Assembly (NCBI GenBank): GCA_027492485.1
Contig: JAPUER010000058.1
Span: forward strand, 64,619-128,618
Length of the DNA stretch: 64,000 bases
Reading direction: 5' to 3'
DNA from: Betaproteobacteria bacterium
Lineage (GTDB): Bacteria > Pseudomonadota > Gammaproteobacteria > Burkholderiales > Casimicrobiaceae
Under the pieces are notes generated by a model that had not been told where the DNA came from, searched no databases, and saw nothing but the letters and a program-made list of their open reading frames with translations. A program made the translations under genes and the position numbers. Shown here piece by piece: positions 35,499-46,101 of this stretch (positions are counted from its first letter, which is position 1; each line of letters begins with the position of its first letter).

Positions 35499-35523
35499 TT
35501 ATCGAGACGAATTGTCTCGATAA
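35499..35523. promoter_or_regulatory. Perfect 10-bp inverted repeat, operator-like
   Basis: TTATCGAGAC (35499-35508) and its exact complement GTCTCGATAA (35514-35523) are separated by GAATT. This 25-bp dyad resembles a regulator binding site, although no regulator gene is adjacent. It is 314 bp upstream of the Bug protein gene and immediately beyond palindrome copy F. Confidence 0.45.
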
Positions 35524-35837
35524 ATTCCTTCGCACGAGGAAAAGTCGTCGTCCCGCTGGACAACGGTTCCGCAACGCCGGGGATAACGTGCGCGACGAAG
35601 TCGGCCGGGACACGACGTAGAGAAGCCCGAGACCAAGGTCGAACGTGCGCGGTACGCCGGCGACTGCATTGCGCAACTGGTCGGCGTCGTGGATGCGGAC
35701 CCGCCACGCAACCGTGGGCGTCTGCACCACCGGCCACTCGTCGTCGGCAGCGCTCCAACCATGTGTTCCGGAAACCCATGGACGATCCGCGGACCGCGGG
35801 CGCCACGAAACGATAATCGTCGCCGAGGAGGACATCC
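35524..35837. other. Gap before the Bug gene
   Basis: No intact gene was assigned. Two minus-strand frames here read protein-like in succession (WPVVQTPTVAWRVRIHDADQ, then VPGVAEPLSSGTTTFPRAKEF-like residues after a frame change), so a decayed gene is possible. A strong ribosome-binding site (GAGGAGG) for the Bug gene lies at the right end. Confidence 0.3.
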
Positions 35838-36842
35838 ATGCGCCCGGTTCCTGCTGCAAGAACGGTACGTGCGGCGATGGTCGCAGCGGCCGCATTGATC
35901 GTCGCGACGCCAGCCATCGCCCAGGCGCCGCAATGGCCCATCCCCGGCAAGACCATCCGCATCGTGCTGCCGTTCCCGGCGGGCGGTGCCGGCACCGACA
36001 TGATGGCGCGCGTGGTCGGCAAAAAACTGTCGGAAGATATTGGCGTGCCGGTCGTGGTCGACAACAAGCCGGGTGCATCCACTATCATCGGCGCGCAGGA
36101 AGTGGCCAAGGCGCTGCCCGATGGCCATACGCTGCTCTACACGATCGTCATCACCCACACCCAGAATCCGCATCTCTTCAGCAAGCTGCCCTACGATCCG
36201 TTCAAGGATTTCACGCCGCTATCGCAAGTGGCGCGTTCCGCCACCGTGCTGATCGCCAACAAGGATGCGCCGTTCGCCGACTTCAAGGGCATGCTCGCCT
36301 ACGGCAAGGCGAACCCCGGCAAGTTGAACGTGGCGTCGTACAGTCCCGGCTCGACGGCGCATCTCAATGCCGAGATGTTGCGCGTTGCGTCCGGTGTCGA
36401 CATGGTGCACGTGCCGTACAAAGGCGTTGCCGATGCCCAGAAGGCGCTGATGGCGGGCGAAGTGCAGCTTTACTTCGATGGCACGGCGAGTGCGGTGACT
36501 GCCATCAAGGCCGGCACGGCAAAAGGCATGGCGACCGCCACCGACAAGCGCGTCCCGGTGCTGCCCGATTTGCCGACCATCGCCGAGCAGGGCGTCGCCG
36601 GCATCGACATCGTCGGCTGGCAGGGCTTCTTCGGCCCCGGCGGCATGCATCCCGAGGTGGTGAAGAAGATCTCGGCAGCATTGGCGAAAGCGGTGAAAAG
36701 CGAAGAGATCAGCAATCTCATCCGCAGCCAGGGCAACGAGCCGACCGGCACCGGCAGTGACGAGTTCGCGCGGATCGTGCGCAACGACTACGACCGCTGG
36801 GGCGCCGTGATCAAGCGTACCGGCATCAAGCTGGAGCAGTAA
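35838..36842 (+). CDS. Bug-family (TctC) tripartite tricarboxylate transporter substrate-binding protein
   Basis: A 334-residue periplasmic binding protein of the Bug family, which is greatly expanded in Burkholderiales. The signal peptide (AAMVAAAALIVATPAIAQA) is followed by IRIVLPFPAGGAGTDMMARVVGKKL, VVVDNKPGASTIIGAQEVAKALPDGHTLL, and AHLNAEMLRVASGVDMVHVPYKG. No TctA or TctB gene is adjacent, as is common for this family. The next gene, an amidohydrolase, starts 2 nt after the stop, so the ligand may be a substrate of that enzyme. Confidence 0.93.
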   Translation: MRPVPAARTVRAAMVAAAALIVATPAIAQAPQWPIPGKTIRIVLPFPAGGAGTDMMARVVGKKLSEDIGVPVVVDNKPGASTIIGAQEVAKALPDGHTLLYTIVITHTQNPHLFSKLPYDPFKDFTPLSQVARSATVLIANKDAPFADFKGMLAYGKANPGKLNVASYSPGSTAHLNAEMLRVASGVDMVHVPYKGVADAQKALMAGEVQLYFDGTASAVTAIKAGTAKGMATATDKRVPVLPDLPTIAEQGVAGIDIVGWQGFFGPGGMHPEVVKKISAALAKAVKSEEISNLIRSQGNEPTGTGSDEFARIVRNDYDRWGAVIKRTGIKLEQ

Positions 36843-36844
36843 AC

Positions 36845-38557
<1,713 letters not shown>

Positions 38558-38684
38558 ACCGGTGGCGGCAGGCGGGAAACGCGAAGGCGGGGATGCCGCC
38601 TGGCTGCGGCGAAAATCGCGAATCCGGCGCCGGCCTTTGCTTAGAATCTGAGCAAACGCCTACTCACTTCGTCGACCCAATCCC

Positions 38685-39569
38685 ATGTCCGTTTCCGCCG
38701 CTACCGCGTCCGACCGCGCGCAGATTCTTGCCGAGGCGCTGCCTTATATCCGTCAGTTTCACGACAAGACGCTGGTCATCAAGTACGGCGGCAACGCCAT
38801 GACCGACCCGTTGCTCAAGAAGAGCTTCGCGTTCGACGTCGTGATGCTGAAACTGGTCGGCATGAATCCGGTGGTCGTGCATGGTGGCGGCCCGCAGATC
38901 AACGACATGCTGGACAAGACGGGCAAGAAGGGCACCTTCATCCAGGGCATGCGGGTCACCGACGACGAAACGCTGTACGTGGTCGAAGCCGTGCTCGGCG
39001 AGCTCAATCAGGAGATCGTCGGCCTCATCAATCAGGCGGGCGGCAAGGCGGTGGGTCTGAACGGCCAGGATGGCGGCTTCATCCGCGCCAAGAAGATGAT
39101 GGTCGAGAGCGAAACCGAGAAGGGCAAGATGCTCGATATCGGCTTCGTCGGCGACATCTACAACATCGACCCGACCTTGATTCACCACCTCGACGCAGCG
39201 GATTTCATTCCGGTGGTCGCGCCGATCGGCGTCGGCGAGGACGGACAGGCCTACAACATCAACGCCGATCTGGTCGCCAGTGAATTGGCGCAGACGCTCA
39301 AGGCCGAAAAACTGGTGCTGATGACCAATACGCCGGGCGTGCTCGACAAGAGCGGCAAGCTGCTGACCGGTTTGACCTACAACGAGATCAACGCACTGTT
39401 CGACGACGGTACCATCAGCGGCGGCATGAAACCGAAGATCCAGGGCGCGCTCGACGCCGTGCAGCACGGGGTGAAGACCACGCACATCATCGACGGCCGC
39501 GTCGAGCACGCATTGCTGCTGGAAATTCTCACCTCGGAAGGGGTGGGCACGATGATTCGTGCCGAGTAG
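38685..39569 (+). CDS. argB: Acetylglutamate kinase
   Basis: ArgB phosphorylates N-acetylglutamate in arginine synthesis. The 294-residue protein shows [22 protein letters not shown], the substrate segment [38 protein letters not shown] and [13 protein letters not shown], then [36 protein letters not shown]. It is of the amino-acid kinase family and normal length. A TAGAAT hexamer lies 37 nt before the ATG, giving a short leader. slmA follows. Confidence 0.97.
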   Translation: MSVSAATASDRAQILAEALPYIRQFHDKTLVIKYGGNAMTDPLLKKSFAFDVVMLKLVGMNPVVVHGGGPQINDMLDKTGKKGTFIQGMRVTDDETLYVVEAVLGELNQEIVGLINQAGGKAVGLNGQDGGFIRAKKMMVESETEKGKMLDIGFVGDIYNIDPTLIHHLDAADFIPVVAPIGVGEDGQAYNINADLVASELAQTLKAEKLVLMTNTPGVLDKSGKLLTGLTYNEINALFDDGTISGGMKPKIQGALDAVQHGVKTTHIIDGRVEHALLLEILTSEGVGTMIRAE

Positions 39570-39655
39570 TTGTCACATGAAATTGCGCTGGGGGCGCAGC
39601 GTCATGTAGAGTGTTATGTCGCAGCGGGGACGGACAGAACAAAGGGGAAACGACG

Positions 39656-40234
39656 ATGGCATTGAAGCCGGGCGAGCGAAAAACACAAATCCTGCAAACG
39701 CTGGCCGGCATGCTGGAGCAGCCGCAGGGCGAGAAGATCACCACCGCCGCGCTGGCCGCCAGGGTCGGCGTTTCCGAAGCCGCTCTCTACCGCCATTTCG
39801 CGAGCAAGGCACAGATGTTCGAGGCGCTCATCGAGTTCATCGAGGAATCGGTGTTTACGCTGGTCAACCAGATCGCGCAAAGTGAACGCGATGGTCGCGC
39901 CCAGGTACAGCAGATCATCTCGATGTTGCTGTCCTTCGCCGAGAAGAATCCGGGCATGGTGCGGGTGCTGATCGGCGACGCGCTGGTCAACGAAGATGCC
40001 CGCCTGCAAACGCGAATCAATCAGTTGATCGACCGCATAGAGGCTTCCCTCAAGCAGGCGTTGCAGTTGACTCCGGCGTCGGCGCCGGCAACCGACACCG
40101 GCCGCAGTGCCGCCGCGCACGCCAATGCACTGACGGCCTTTGTCGTCGGCCGCTGGCAGCTCTATGCGAAATCGGGGTTCAAACGCAGTCCGGCCGAGCA
40201 CTGGGTCGAACAGGCTACGCTGCTGCGCGTCTGA
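39656..40234 (+). CDS. slmA: Nucleoid occlusion factor SlmA
   Basis: SlmA is a TetR-family DNA-binding protein that blocks FtsZ polymerisation over the nucleoid. The 192-residue protein has the N-terminal helix-turn-helix (QILQTLAGMLEQPQGEKITTAALAARVGVSEAALYRHFASKAQMFEALIEFIEESVF) and the SlmA-type C-terminus (FVVGRWQLYAKSGFKRSPAEHW). The ATG at 39656 follows AAAGGGGAAA. Position after argB is usual in Burkholderiales. Confidence 0.9.
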   Translation: MALKPGERKTQILQTLAGMLEQPQGEKITTAALAARVGVSEAALYRHFASKAQMFEALIEFIEESVFTLVNQIAQSERDGRAQVQQIISMLLSFAEKNPGMVRVLIGDALVNEDARLQTRINQLIDRIEASLKQALQLTPASAPATDTGRSAAAHANALTAFVVGRWQLYAKSGFKRSPAEHWVEQATLLRV

Positions 40235-40251
40235 TCAGGCCGCGCTCGCCA

Positions 40252-42468
40252 TCAGGTGAAGCGCCGCACCGTCATCACCCGCTGGCCATAGCTGCGCCAC
40301 GCCTTGCCGTCGCGCATACAGGCGTCGGCACCGGCGCAAACCTCGTAGCGATCGCCTTTTGCGGTACCGAACTCCGCCACCGCGATCACCGGCGTCAAGC
40401 CTTCCAGCGGCTGCGTCGACTGCACGACCGGCCCAATCGGTAACGCCACCCCGGCCTTGACGAACACCGGAATGCGTTCGAGGTCGTAGTTGAGGCTAAT
40501 CACTTCGCCGTCATCGACGTGCATGCCGCTCCACAGTTCGTACCAGCCGCCGTCGTGTTCGGGCAGATAGCCTTCAACGTCGCCTTCGCGGTTCAGTACC
40601 GGCATCACCAGCAGGTGCGGTCCGCAGTAGAACTGCGTCTCGAAGGCACGGGCGACGCGGTCGTCGGGATGCATCAGCGCCATCGAGCGCATCACCGGCA
40701 ATCCGGTTTTCACCGCAAGGTCGCAGGCGCCGCGCAGATACGGCAGCAGCTTGTAGCGCAGCTCGAAAAATTCGCGTGCGATGCGTTCGACTTCGTTGCC
40801 GAAACACCACGGCTCGCGGGCGCCGATGCCGTGGATGCGGAAGTGCGACGCAAACACGGCCGCCTGTACCCAGCGCAGATAGAGCGCGAGTTCCGGCTGT
40901 GCGGCACCGTAGAAGCCGCCGACGTCGGTGGCGTGGAACGGCGTGCCGGAGTGCCCGTGATTCATGCCAGCGCGCAGGCTGGCGGCCAGCCCCTCCCAGT
41001 CGCTCTGCGGGTCGCCGCCCCACTGCACCGGGTGGCATTGGGTGCCGATCCAGCCGGAACGGCCCCAGATGCAGGCTTGTTCGCCGTGCGCCTGGCGTGC
41101 CGCCTCATAGACGCAGCGGTTGTACAGGTGCGCATTGACATTGTGCAGGCGCGCCCCGGAGTCGCCATTGTGCGCCAGCGCGTCGGCAGGCACCTGTTCG
41201 CCAAAGTCGCTCTTGATGGTATCGACACCCAGCGCCCAAAGCGCACGGTGCGAATCGCGCCACCACGCATACGCCGCAGGATTGGTGAAGTCGACCAACC
41301 CCGAGGGTGGCAGCGGCGTCAGCGTCGGGCCGAATGGCGTGGTCTTCTTGCCGGTGTCCCATTCGAACACCAGTTCGCTGCCATCGCTGCGCCTCAGAAA
41401 GTAGCCCTGCTGCTCATACTTGCGGTACTGGGGATGATCGACCGAGACGAGCGGGTATTCCCAGCAGCAGATCTTGTAGTCGAGCGCCTTCAGCGCGCCG
41501 ATGACACGCGCCGGATCGGGGTAGCGCGACGGATCGAAACTGAAGTGGAAGCGCGTCGGCGTGTCCTGCCAGGCGCGGCCGTCGAAGGTGATGACGTCGG
41601 CCGGGAAGCGGCGCTCGCGCACTTCGCGCGCCGTTGCCATGATGTCGGCCTCGTCGCGGTAATAGGCACGGCTGATCCACGCGCCGAGCGACCACAGCGG
41701 CACGTTCTCCGGCTTGCCGGTCAAGCGGTGATAGGCCGCAAGAACGCCCGCAGGGGTGTCGGCGGCAATGAAAAAGAGATCGAGTTCCGGCTCATTGCTG
41801 ACCACGACGTAGCTGCGGTTCGACCACTGCGCGTAACCCACGCCGTGCATCACATCGACGGTCGTATGCGTAAGCACGCCCCAGCAGCCGTTGGCCGTAA
41901 TGCCCCAGGCAAACGGCGTGTTCTTGTACGACAGATCGGTATTGACGCCGAGCGCATCTTCCACCCGCGAGCTGACCAGTTGCCCGCGCTTGTTCAAGGC
42001 GCCGCCCTTTTCGCCAAGCCCGTACACCGGCGTTTCGGACGCCAGCGCCAGGGCCGCGACGGCCATGCCGTCGGCGAGCCCGAACGGCGCAATGCGCGTC
42101 GCCTCCAGCGGTTTCGCCATGCCGCGAAAGTGTTCGTCGGTGATGCTGGTCAGCAGCGTCTTGCCGCGCCAGGCGAGCGTCAGTCCCACGGCATGCGTGG
42201 CATCGCTGGCCAGCGTCAGCGTGGCGCGACCGGCGGCGATCGACAGCGACGATTCGCCCGCGGTTGCGGCGGTTTCGTCGGCGTGCGCGAGCAGCAGTCC
42301 GTAGTCCGGCTTGGCCGATGGGTTGACGCGCACGCGGACGACGCCGTGACCGAAGCCGGCGACCGACAGCGCGACGCTGCGTCCTTCGATGGTGGTGGCG
42401 ATGGCTTTGTTGGGTGCGGCGGCCGAAGGGCTGAGCGACACCAGGCGGTCGAACTGCGTGAAATCCAT
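40252..42468 (-). CDS. Glycoside hydrolase family 31 (alpha-glucosidase/alpha-xylosidase type)
   Basis: A 738-residue GH31 enzyme: an N-terminal beta domain, then a TIM barrel. The nucleophile is Asp421 in IKSDFGEQ and the likely acid/base Asp486 in QWGGDPQSDW; WGRSGWIGTQ and FHATDVGGFYG are further barrel motifs. GH31 enzymes release alpha-linked glucose, xylose or galactose from oligosaccharides. No signal peptide is apparent, so it acts in the cytoplasm. The gene is last of the minus-strand run glycosidase-aldolase-dehydratase. The substrate is inferred to be an alpha-linked pentose or hexose. Confidence 0.88.
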   Translation of the reverse strand: MDFTQFDRLVSLSPSAAAPNKAIATTIEGRSVALSVAGFGHGVVRVRVNPSAKPDYGLLLAHADETAATAGESSLSIAAGRATLTLASDATHAVGLTLAWRGKTLLTSITDEHFRGMAKPLEATRIAPFGLADGMAVAALALASETPVYGLGEKGGALNKRGQLVSSRVEDALGVNTDLSYKNTPFAWGITANGCWGVLTHTTVDVMHGVGYAQWSNRSYVVVSNEPELDLFFIAADTPAGVLAAYHRLTGKPENVPLWSLGAWISRAYYRDEADIMATAREVRERRFPADVITFDGRAWQDTPTRFHFSFDPSRYPDPARVIGALKALDYKICCWEYPLVSVDHPQYRKYEQQGYFLRRSDGSELVFEWDTGKKTTPFGPTLTPLPPSGLVDFTNPAAYAWWRDSHRALWALGVDTIKSDFGEQVPADALAHNGDSGARLHNVNAHLYNRCVYEAARQAHGEQACIWGRSGWIGTQCHPVQWGGDPQSDWEGLAASLRAGMNHGHSGTPFHATDVGGFYGAAQPELALYLRWVQAAVFASHFRIHGIGAREPWCFGNEVERIAREFFELRYKLLPYLRGACDLAVKTGLPVMRSMALMHPDDRVARAFETQFYCGPHLLVMPVLNREGDVEGYLPEHDGGWYELWSGMHVDDGEVISLNYDLERIPVFVKAGVALPIGPVVQSTQPLEGLTPVIAVAEFGTAKGDRYEVCAGADACMRDGKAWRSYGQRVMTVRRFT

Positions 42469-42487
42469 GATCAGCAAGGCAGCGTTA

Positions 42488-43318
42488 TCAGTAAGCGGCG
42501 GGCGGCGAGGTGGGGGCCGTCTGCGTTGGCGGGTCGGTCATGCGGGCGTCCGCCGACAATTCGCGGATGCGCTGCACGCCGGCCTTGGCGGCATTCATCA
42601 GCAGGCCGAGGTCGCTCGCGTGCGAGACGAAGTTGTAGCCGACCGAGTACGCCCAGGCGACGGTTTCCGGCGTCGGCATCACGGTGCCGAGCGGCACGCC
42701 GGCGCGACGGCAGAAGCCACCCACTTCGGTCATCATTTCGCGCACTTGCGGATGCATCACGTTGCCGCCATGACCGAGCGCAACCGCCAGATCGCCGGGT
42801 CCGACGAACAATCCGTCGATGCCGGGCACGCCGGCAATCTGCATCGCGGCCGCCATCGCCTGCGGCGTTTCCAGTTGCGCGATCACGCAGACTTCCTGAT
42901 TGATGCGTTCGAAATAGTCGCCAATCGAGTTGTAGCGGCTGCCGCGGTGCATGCGCGCGAAGCCGCGGTCGCCGAACGGCGGATAGCGGCAGGCGCGGGC
43001 CAGCGCAACGGCTTCGTCCACCGTATTCACCATCGGGAAATACAGCGACAGAGCGCCGATGTCGAGCGCGAACTTGATCTGCGTCCGGTCGTGCGACGCC
43101 ATGCGCACCACGGCCGCCGTCTGCGACGCGGCGCAGGCCTGCAGCAAGCCGTGCAGGTCGTGCGTGCTGGCGGTCGAGTGTTCGATGTCGATGACCAGGA
43201 AATCGTAGTCGGCGTGCGCCATCAATTCGGCGATCACCGTCGAGGCGGACATGAACCAGCCGCCGAGCAGACGCTCGCGCTGGAGCAGGGCGTGTTTGAA
43301 CGTGTTGTGCAGTCGCAT
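42488..43318 (-). CDS. HpcH/HpaI-family aldolase (2-keto-3-deoxy sugar acid aldolase type)
   Basis: A 276-residue class II pyruvate aldolase of the HpcH/HpaI family: FLVIDIEHS near the N-terminus, AVVRMASHD, SLYFPMVNTVDEA, and GIDGLFVGPGDLAVALG, with the metal and catalytic residues (Glu, Asp, Arg) at usual places. Such enzymes cleave 2-keto-3-deoxy-rhamnonate, -glucarate or -pentonates to pyruvate and an aldehyde. The dehydratase gene upstream would supply the 2-keto-3-deoxy acid. A C-terminal extension (about 25 residues, Ala/Pro/Thr-rich) is unremarkable. Confidence 0.88.
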   Translation of the reverse strand: MRLHNTFKHALLQRERLLGGWFMSASTVIAELMAHADYDFLVIDIEHSTASTHDLHGLLQACAASQTAAVVRMASHDRTQIKFALDIGALSLYFPMVNTVDEAVALARACRYPPFGDRGFARMHRGSRYNSIGDYFERINQEVCVIAQLETPQAMAAAMQIAGVPGIDGLFVGPGDLAVALGHGGNVMHPQVREMMTEVGGFCRRAGVPLGTVMPTPETVAWAYSVGYNFVSHASDLGLLMNAAKAGVQRIRELSADARMTDPPTQTAPTSPPAAY

Positions 43319-43342
43319 GGTGGGAGGAGGCGTCGTGGAACG

Positions 43343-45088
43343 CTAGAAAATGGTGGGCTCGGGCAGCAATTCTGCGCCTTGCAGGAAGTCGAAGTCAGCC
43401 CCTTCGTCGGCCTGTGTGACGTGTTGCTGGTAGAGCGCGGCATAGCTGCGACGGTAGCGCGGGGTTGCCGATGCCGCCTGCTGCGCCTGTTGCCATTCGG
43501 CGTGGCGCCGGTCGAGCTCCTGTACCGGCACCTGCAGCGTGATGCTGCGGGCAGCAACATCGAGCGCAATCTGATCGCCGTCGCGCACCAGCGCCAGCGG
43601 TCCGCCGACAGCCGCTTCCGGGCACACATGCAGCACGCAGGTGCCGTAATGGGTGCCGCTCATGCGGCCATCGGAGATGCGCACCATGTCGCGCACGCCC
43701 TGTTCGAGCAGTTTTTTCGGGATCGGCAGATTGCCGGCTTCCGGCATGCCGGGGGCGCCGACCGGGCCGATGTTTTTCAGCACCAGTACAGAATCCTGAG
43801 TGACGTTCAAGTCCGGTGCGTCGATGCGCGCCTGCATGTCGGCAAAGTTCTCGAACACCAGCGCCGGGCCGGTGTGCCTGAGCAGATGCGGCGACGCGGC
43901 CGATGGCTTCATCACGGCGCCGCGCGGGGCGAGATTGCCGGTGACGACGGCGATGGCTTCTCTGGATACAGGATTATCGAGCGGCCGGATGATCTCCGCA
44001 TTGAATACTTCCGCGTTGCCGATCGCGTCGCCCAGCGTGCCGCCGGTCACATTGCGGCAACCGGTGTCGAGATGCGCTGCGATCTGCTTGAGCAGCGCCG
44101 GCAGACCTCCCGCGAAGAAAAAGTCCTCCATCAGTGCGCTGCCGGCCGGCATCAAGTTGGCCAGCACCGGGACGTCGCGGTTGTACTGTTCCCAAACCGA
44201 AAGCGGCAATTTGATGCCCAGCCGCCCGGCCATCGCCGGCAGATGCACGCAGGCGTTGGTCGAGCCGCCGATGGCGAGCACCGTCTTCACGGCATTGTGA
44301 AAGCTCGCCTCGGTACAGATGTCGCGCGGCTTCAGATCTTCCAGCACCATCGCCACGATGCGCTCGCCCGCCTGCGAGCACATGCGCGGGTGGTGCGAAT
44401 CCATCGCCGGGATCGACTGCGCGCCGGGCAGCGAGAAGCCGAGCACTTCGGCCACCGCCGTCATGGTGGTGGCGGTGCCGGCGGTATTGCAGGTGCCGGG
44501 GCTGCGCGTCATGCAGCTTTCCAGTTCCAGCCAGTCGTCGTCGGCCAGGCGCCCGGCACGGCGCTCGTTCCAGAATTTCATGGTGTGGGTGCCGGTGCCG
44601 ACGGTCTGGCCCTTGAACGAGGCGTTCGACGAGGCGCCCGCCGGGACGAAGATCGCCGGCAGGTTCATCGAGAACGCGCCCATCAAGAGCGCCGGCGTCG
44701 TCTTGTCGCAGCCGCCCATCAGCACCACGCCATCGACCGGGTGCGAGCGGATCAGCTCCTCGGTCTCCATCGCGAGGAAGTTGCGATAGAGCATGGTGGT
44801 CGGCTTCACCCAGACCTCGCCGAGACTCATCGCCGGCAACTCGATCGGCCAGCCGCCCGCGCGCAGCACGCCTTCGCGCACCTTCTGCGCGCGCTCGCGC
44901 AGGTGCGAGTGACAGGTGGAGATGTCGCTCCAGGTGTTGATGATGCCGACGACCGGGCGACCCATGAAGTCGCTGCGGTTCCAGCCGGTCTGGGCCAGCC
45001 GGGCGCGGTGCGAGAACACGCGCATGCTGTCGCCGGCCAGCCAGCGCTGGCTGCGCAACTCTTCGATGCGTTTTCCGGGCTGACTCAC
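43343..45088 (-). CDS. IlvD/Edd family sugar-acid dehydratase
   Basis: A 581-residue iron-sulfur dehydratase of the IlvD/Edd family, pentonate type. It shows RPVVGIINTWSDISTCHSHLRERA (first Fe-S cysteine region), LMGGCDKTTPALLMGA, SCMTRSPGTCNTAGTATTM, and SDGRMSGTHYGTCVLHVCPEAA. These residues match arabinonate or xylonate-type dehydratases rather than IlvD of valine synthesis. The GTG at 45088 has a GGAGGGG ribosome-binding site; a longer frame to 45139 has no support. It is divergent from the lactonase gene across three tandem 9-mers. Confidence 0.9.
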   Translation of the reverse strand: MSQPGKRIEELRSQRWLAGDSMRVFSHRARLAQTGWNRSDFMGRPVVGIINTWSDISTCHSHLRERAQKVREGVLRAGGWPIELPAMSLGEVWVKPTTMLYRNFLAMETEELIRSHPVDGVVLMGGCDKTTPALLMGAFSMNLPAIFVPAGASSNASFKGQTVGTGTHTMKFWNERRAGRLADDDWLELESCMTRSPGTCNTAGTATTMTAVAEVLGFSLPGAQSIPAMDSHHPRMCSQAGERIVAMVLEDLKPRDICTEASFHNAVKTVLAIGGSTNACVHLPAMAGRLGIKLPLSVWEQYNRDVPVLANLMPAGSALMEDFFFAGGLPALLKQIAAHLDTGCRNVTGGTLGDAIGNAEVFNAEIIRPLDNPVSREAIAVVTGNLAPRGAVMKPSAASPHLLRHTGPALVFENFADMQARIDAPDLNVTQDSVLVLKNIGPVGAPGMPEAGNLPIPKKLLEQGVRDMVRISDGRMSGTHYGTCVLHVCPEAAVGGPLALVRDGDQIALDVAARSITLQVPVQELDRRHAEWQQAQQAASATPRYRRSYAALYQQHVTQADEGADFDFLQGAELLPEPTIF

Positions 45089-45136
45089 GCGGCCCCTCCT
45101 TGGTGAATTGCGAGAATAGCACAGCAAGCCCCGAAA

Positions 45137-45163
45137 CATCTATATCATCTAGATCATCTATAT
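45137..45163. promoter_or_regulatory. Three tandem 9-bp repeats in the divergent sugar-gene promoter region
   Basis: CATCTATAT (45137-45145), CATCTAGAT (45146-45154) and CATCTATAT (45155-45163) follow each other with a 9-bp period. The middle unit contains the palindrome ATCTAGAT. The array is in the 84-bp region between the dehydratase (minus) and lactonase (plus) genes and may bind a regulator of both. It is AT-rich in otherwise GC-rich DNA. Confidence 0.5.
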
Positions 45164-45172
45164 GACTTCAAT

Positions 45173-46081
45173 ATGACCTCATCCGCGCAAACACCGGATC
45201 GTTTCCGGGCCGAACTCGCGCTCGACGCCCGCGCGACGCTGGGCGAATGTATTCGCTGGGACGAGCGGGCGAAGCTGATCTACTGGATCGACATTCCGGG
45301 CCGCCGGATGCACCGCTACGACCCGGCAAGCGGCCGTGACGATGCGCTGGCGCTGGCGCAGGAGATGGGCTGCTTTGCGCTCGCCGAACGCGGCGGCTTC
45401 ATCTGCGGCATGCGCTCTGGTTATGCCCGGCTCGACCGTTTCGGCGGCGAATTCACACTGCTCGCCGGCCCCGACTATGACCCGGCGCGGGCCCGCTTCA
45501 ACGACGGCCGCTGCGATGGCGCCGGGCGCTTCTGGGCCGGCACGATGTGGGAGCCGCGCGATCGCGCCGGCGGCATCGTCTACCGGCTCGATGCCGACGG
45601 CCGCTTTGCGGCCCAGGCCAACCCGGTCGTCATCGCCAATGGCATCACCTTCGCCGGCGATGGACGCACGATGACGCTGGCCGATACCACCAACCACGTA
45701 CTGTGGGCGTTCGACTACGACGCCGCCACCGGCACGCCATGCAATCGCCGCGAGCTGCGCCGCTACCGGCCGGAGAGCGGGCGCCCGGACGGCGCCTGCG
45801 TCGATGCCGAGGGCAACGTCTACGTCGCCATCATGGCCGGCGCCCGGGTCGAGAAAATCTCGCCGGCGGGCGCGCTGCTGGCGACGATCGAATTGCCGAT
45901 CCCGAACATCACCTGCTGCACCTTCGCCGGCGACGATCTGCGCACGCTCTACATCACCACCGCGCGCACCCGGATGAGCGACGCCGAGCTTGCGGCGCAT
46001 CCTTACGCCGGCGGCCTGTTCGCCTGCCGCTTGCCGGATCGCTACGCGCCGGGCATCATCGAACCCCGATTCGCCGGTTAA
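45173..46081 (+). CDS. SMP-30/gluconolactonase family lactonase
   Basis: A 302-residue six-bladed beta-propeller of the SMP-30/gluconolactonase family: LGECIRWDERAKLIYWIDIPGRRMHRYDP (first-blade Glu ligand), RFNDGRCDGAGRFWAGTM (Asn/Asp ligands), VVIANGITFAGDGRTMTLADTTNHVLW, and GRPDGACVDAEGNVYVA. It opens sugar lactones to sugar acids in the cytoplasm. The next gene is an SDR dehydrogenase, so the pair would convert aldose to aldonic acid for the divergent dehydratase. Confidence 0.92.
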   Translation: MTSSAQTPDRFRAELALDARATLGECIRWDERAKLIYWIDIPGRRMHRYDPASGRDDALALAQEMGCFALAERGGFICGMRSGYARLDRFGGEFTLLAGPDYDPARARFNDGRCDGAGRFWAGTMWEPRDRAGGIVYRLDADGRFAAQANPVVIANGITFAGDGRTMTLADTTNHVLWAFDYDAATGTPCNRRELRRYRPESGRPDGACVDAEGNVYVAIMAGARVEKISPAGALLATIELPIPNITCCTFAGDDLRTLYITTARTRMSDAELAAHPYAGGLFACRLPDRYAPGIIEPRFAG

Positions 46082-46101
46082 TCCGAACGGAACACCCCAT
46101 C

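Noticed and set aside
42389-45106. 905-residue plus-strand open frame opposite the aldolase and dehydratase genes
   Set aside because: Antisense shadow; the minus-strand proteins match known families along their whole length.
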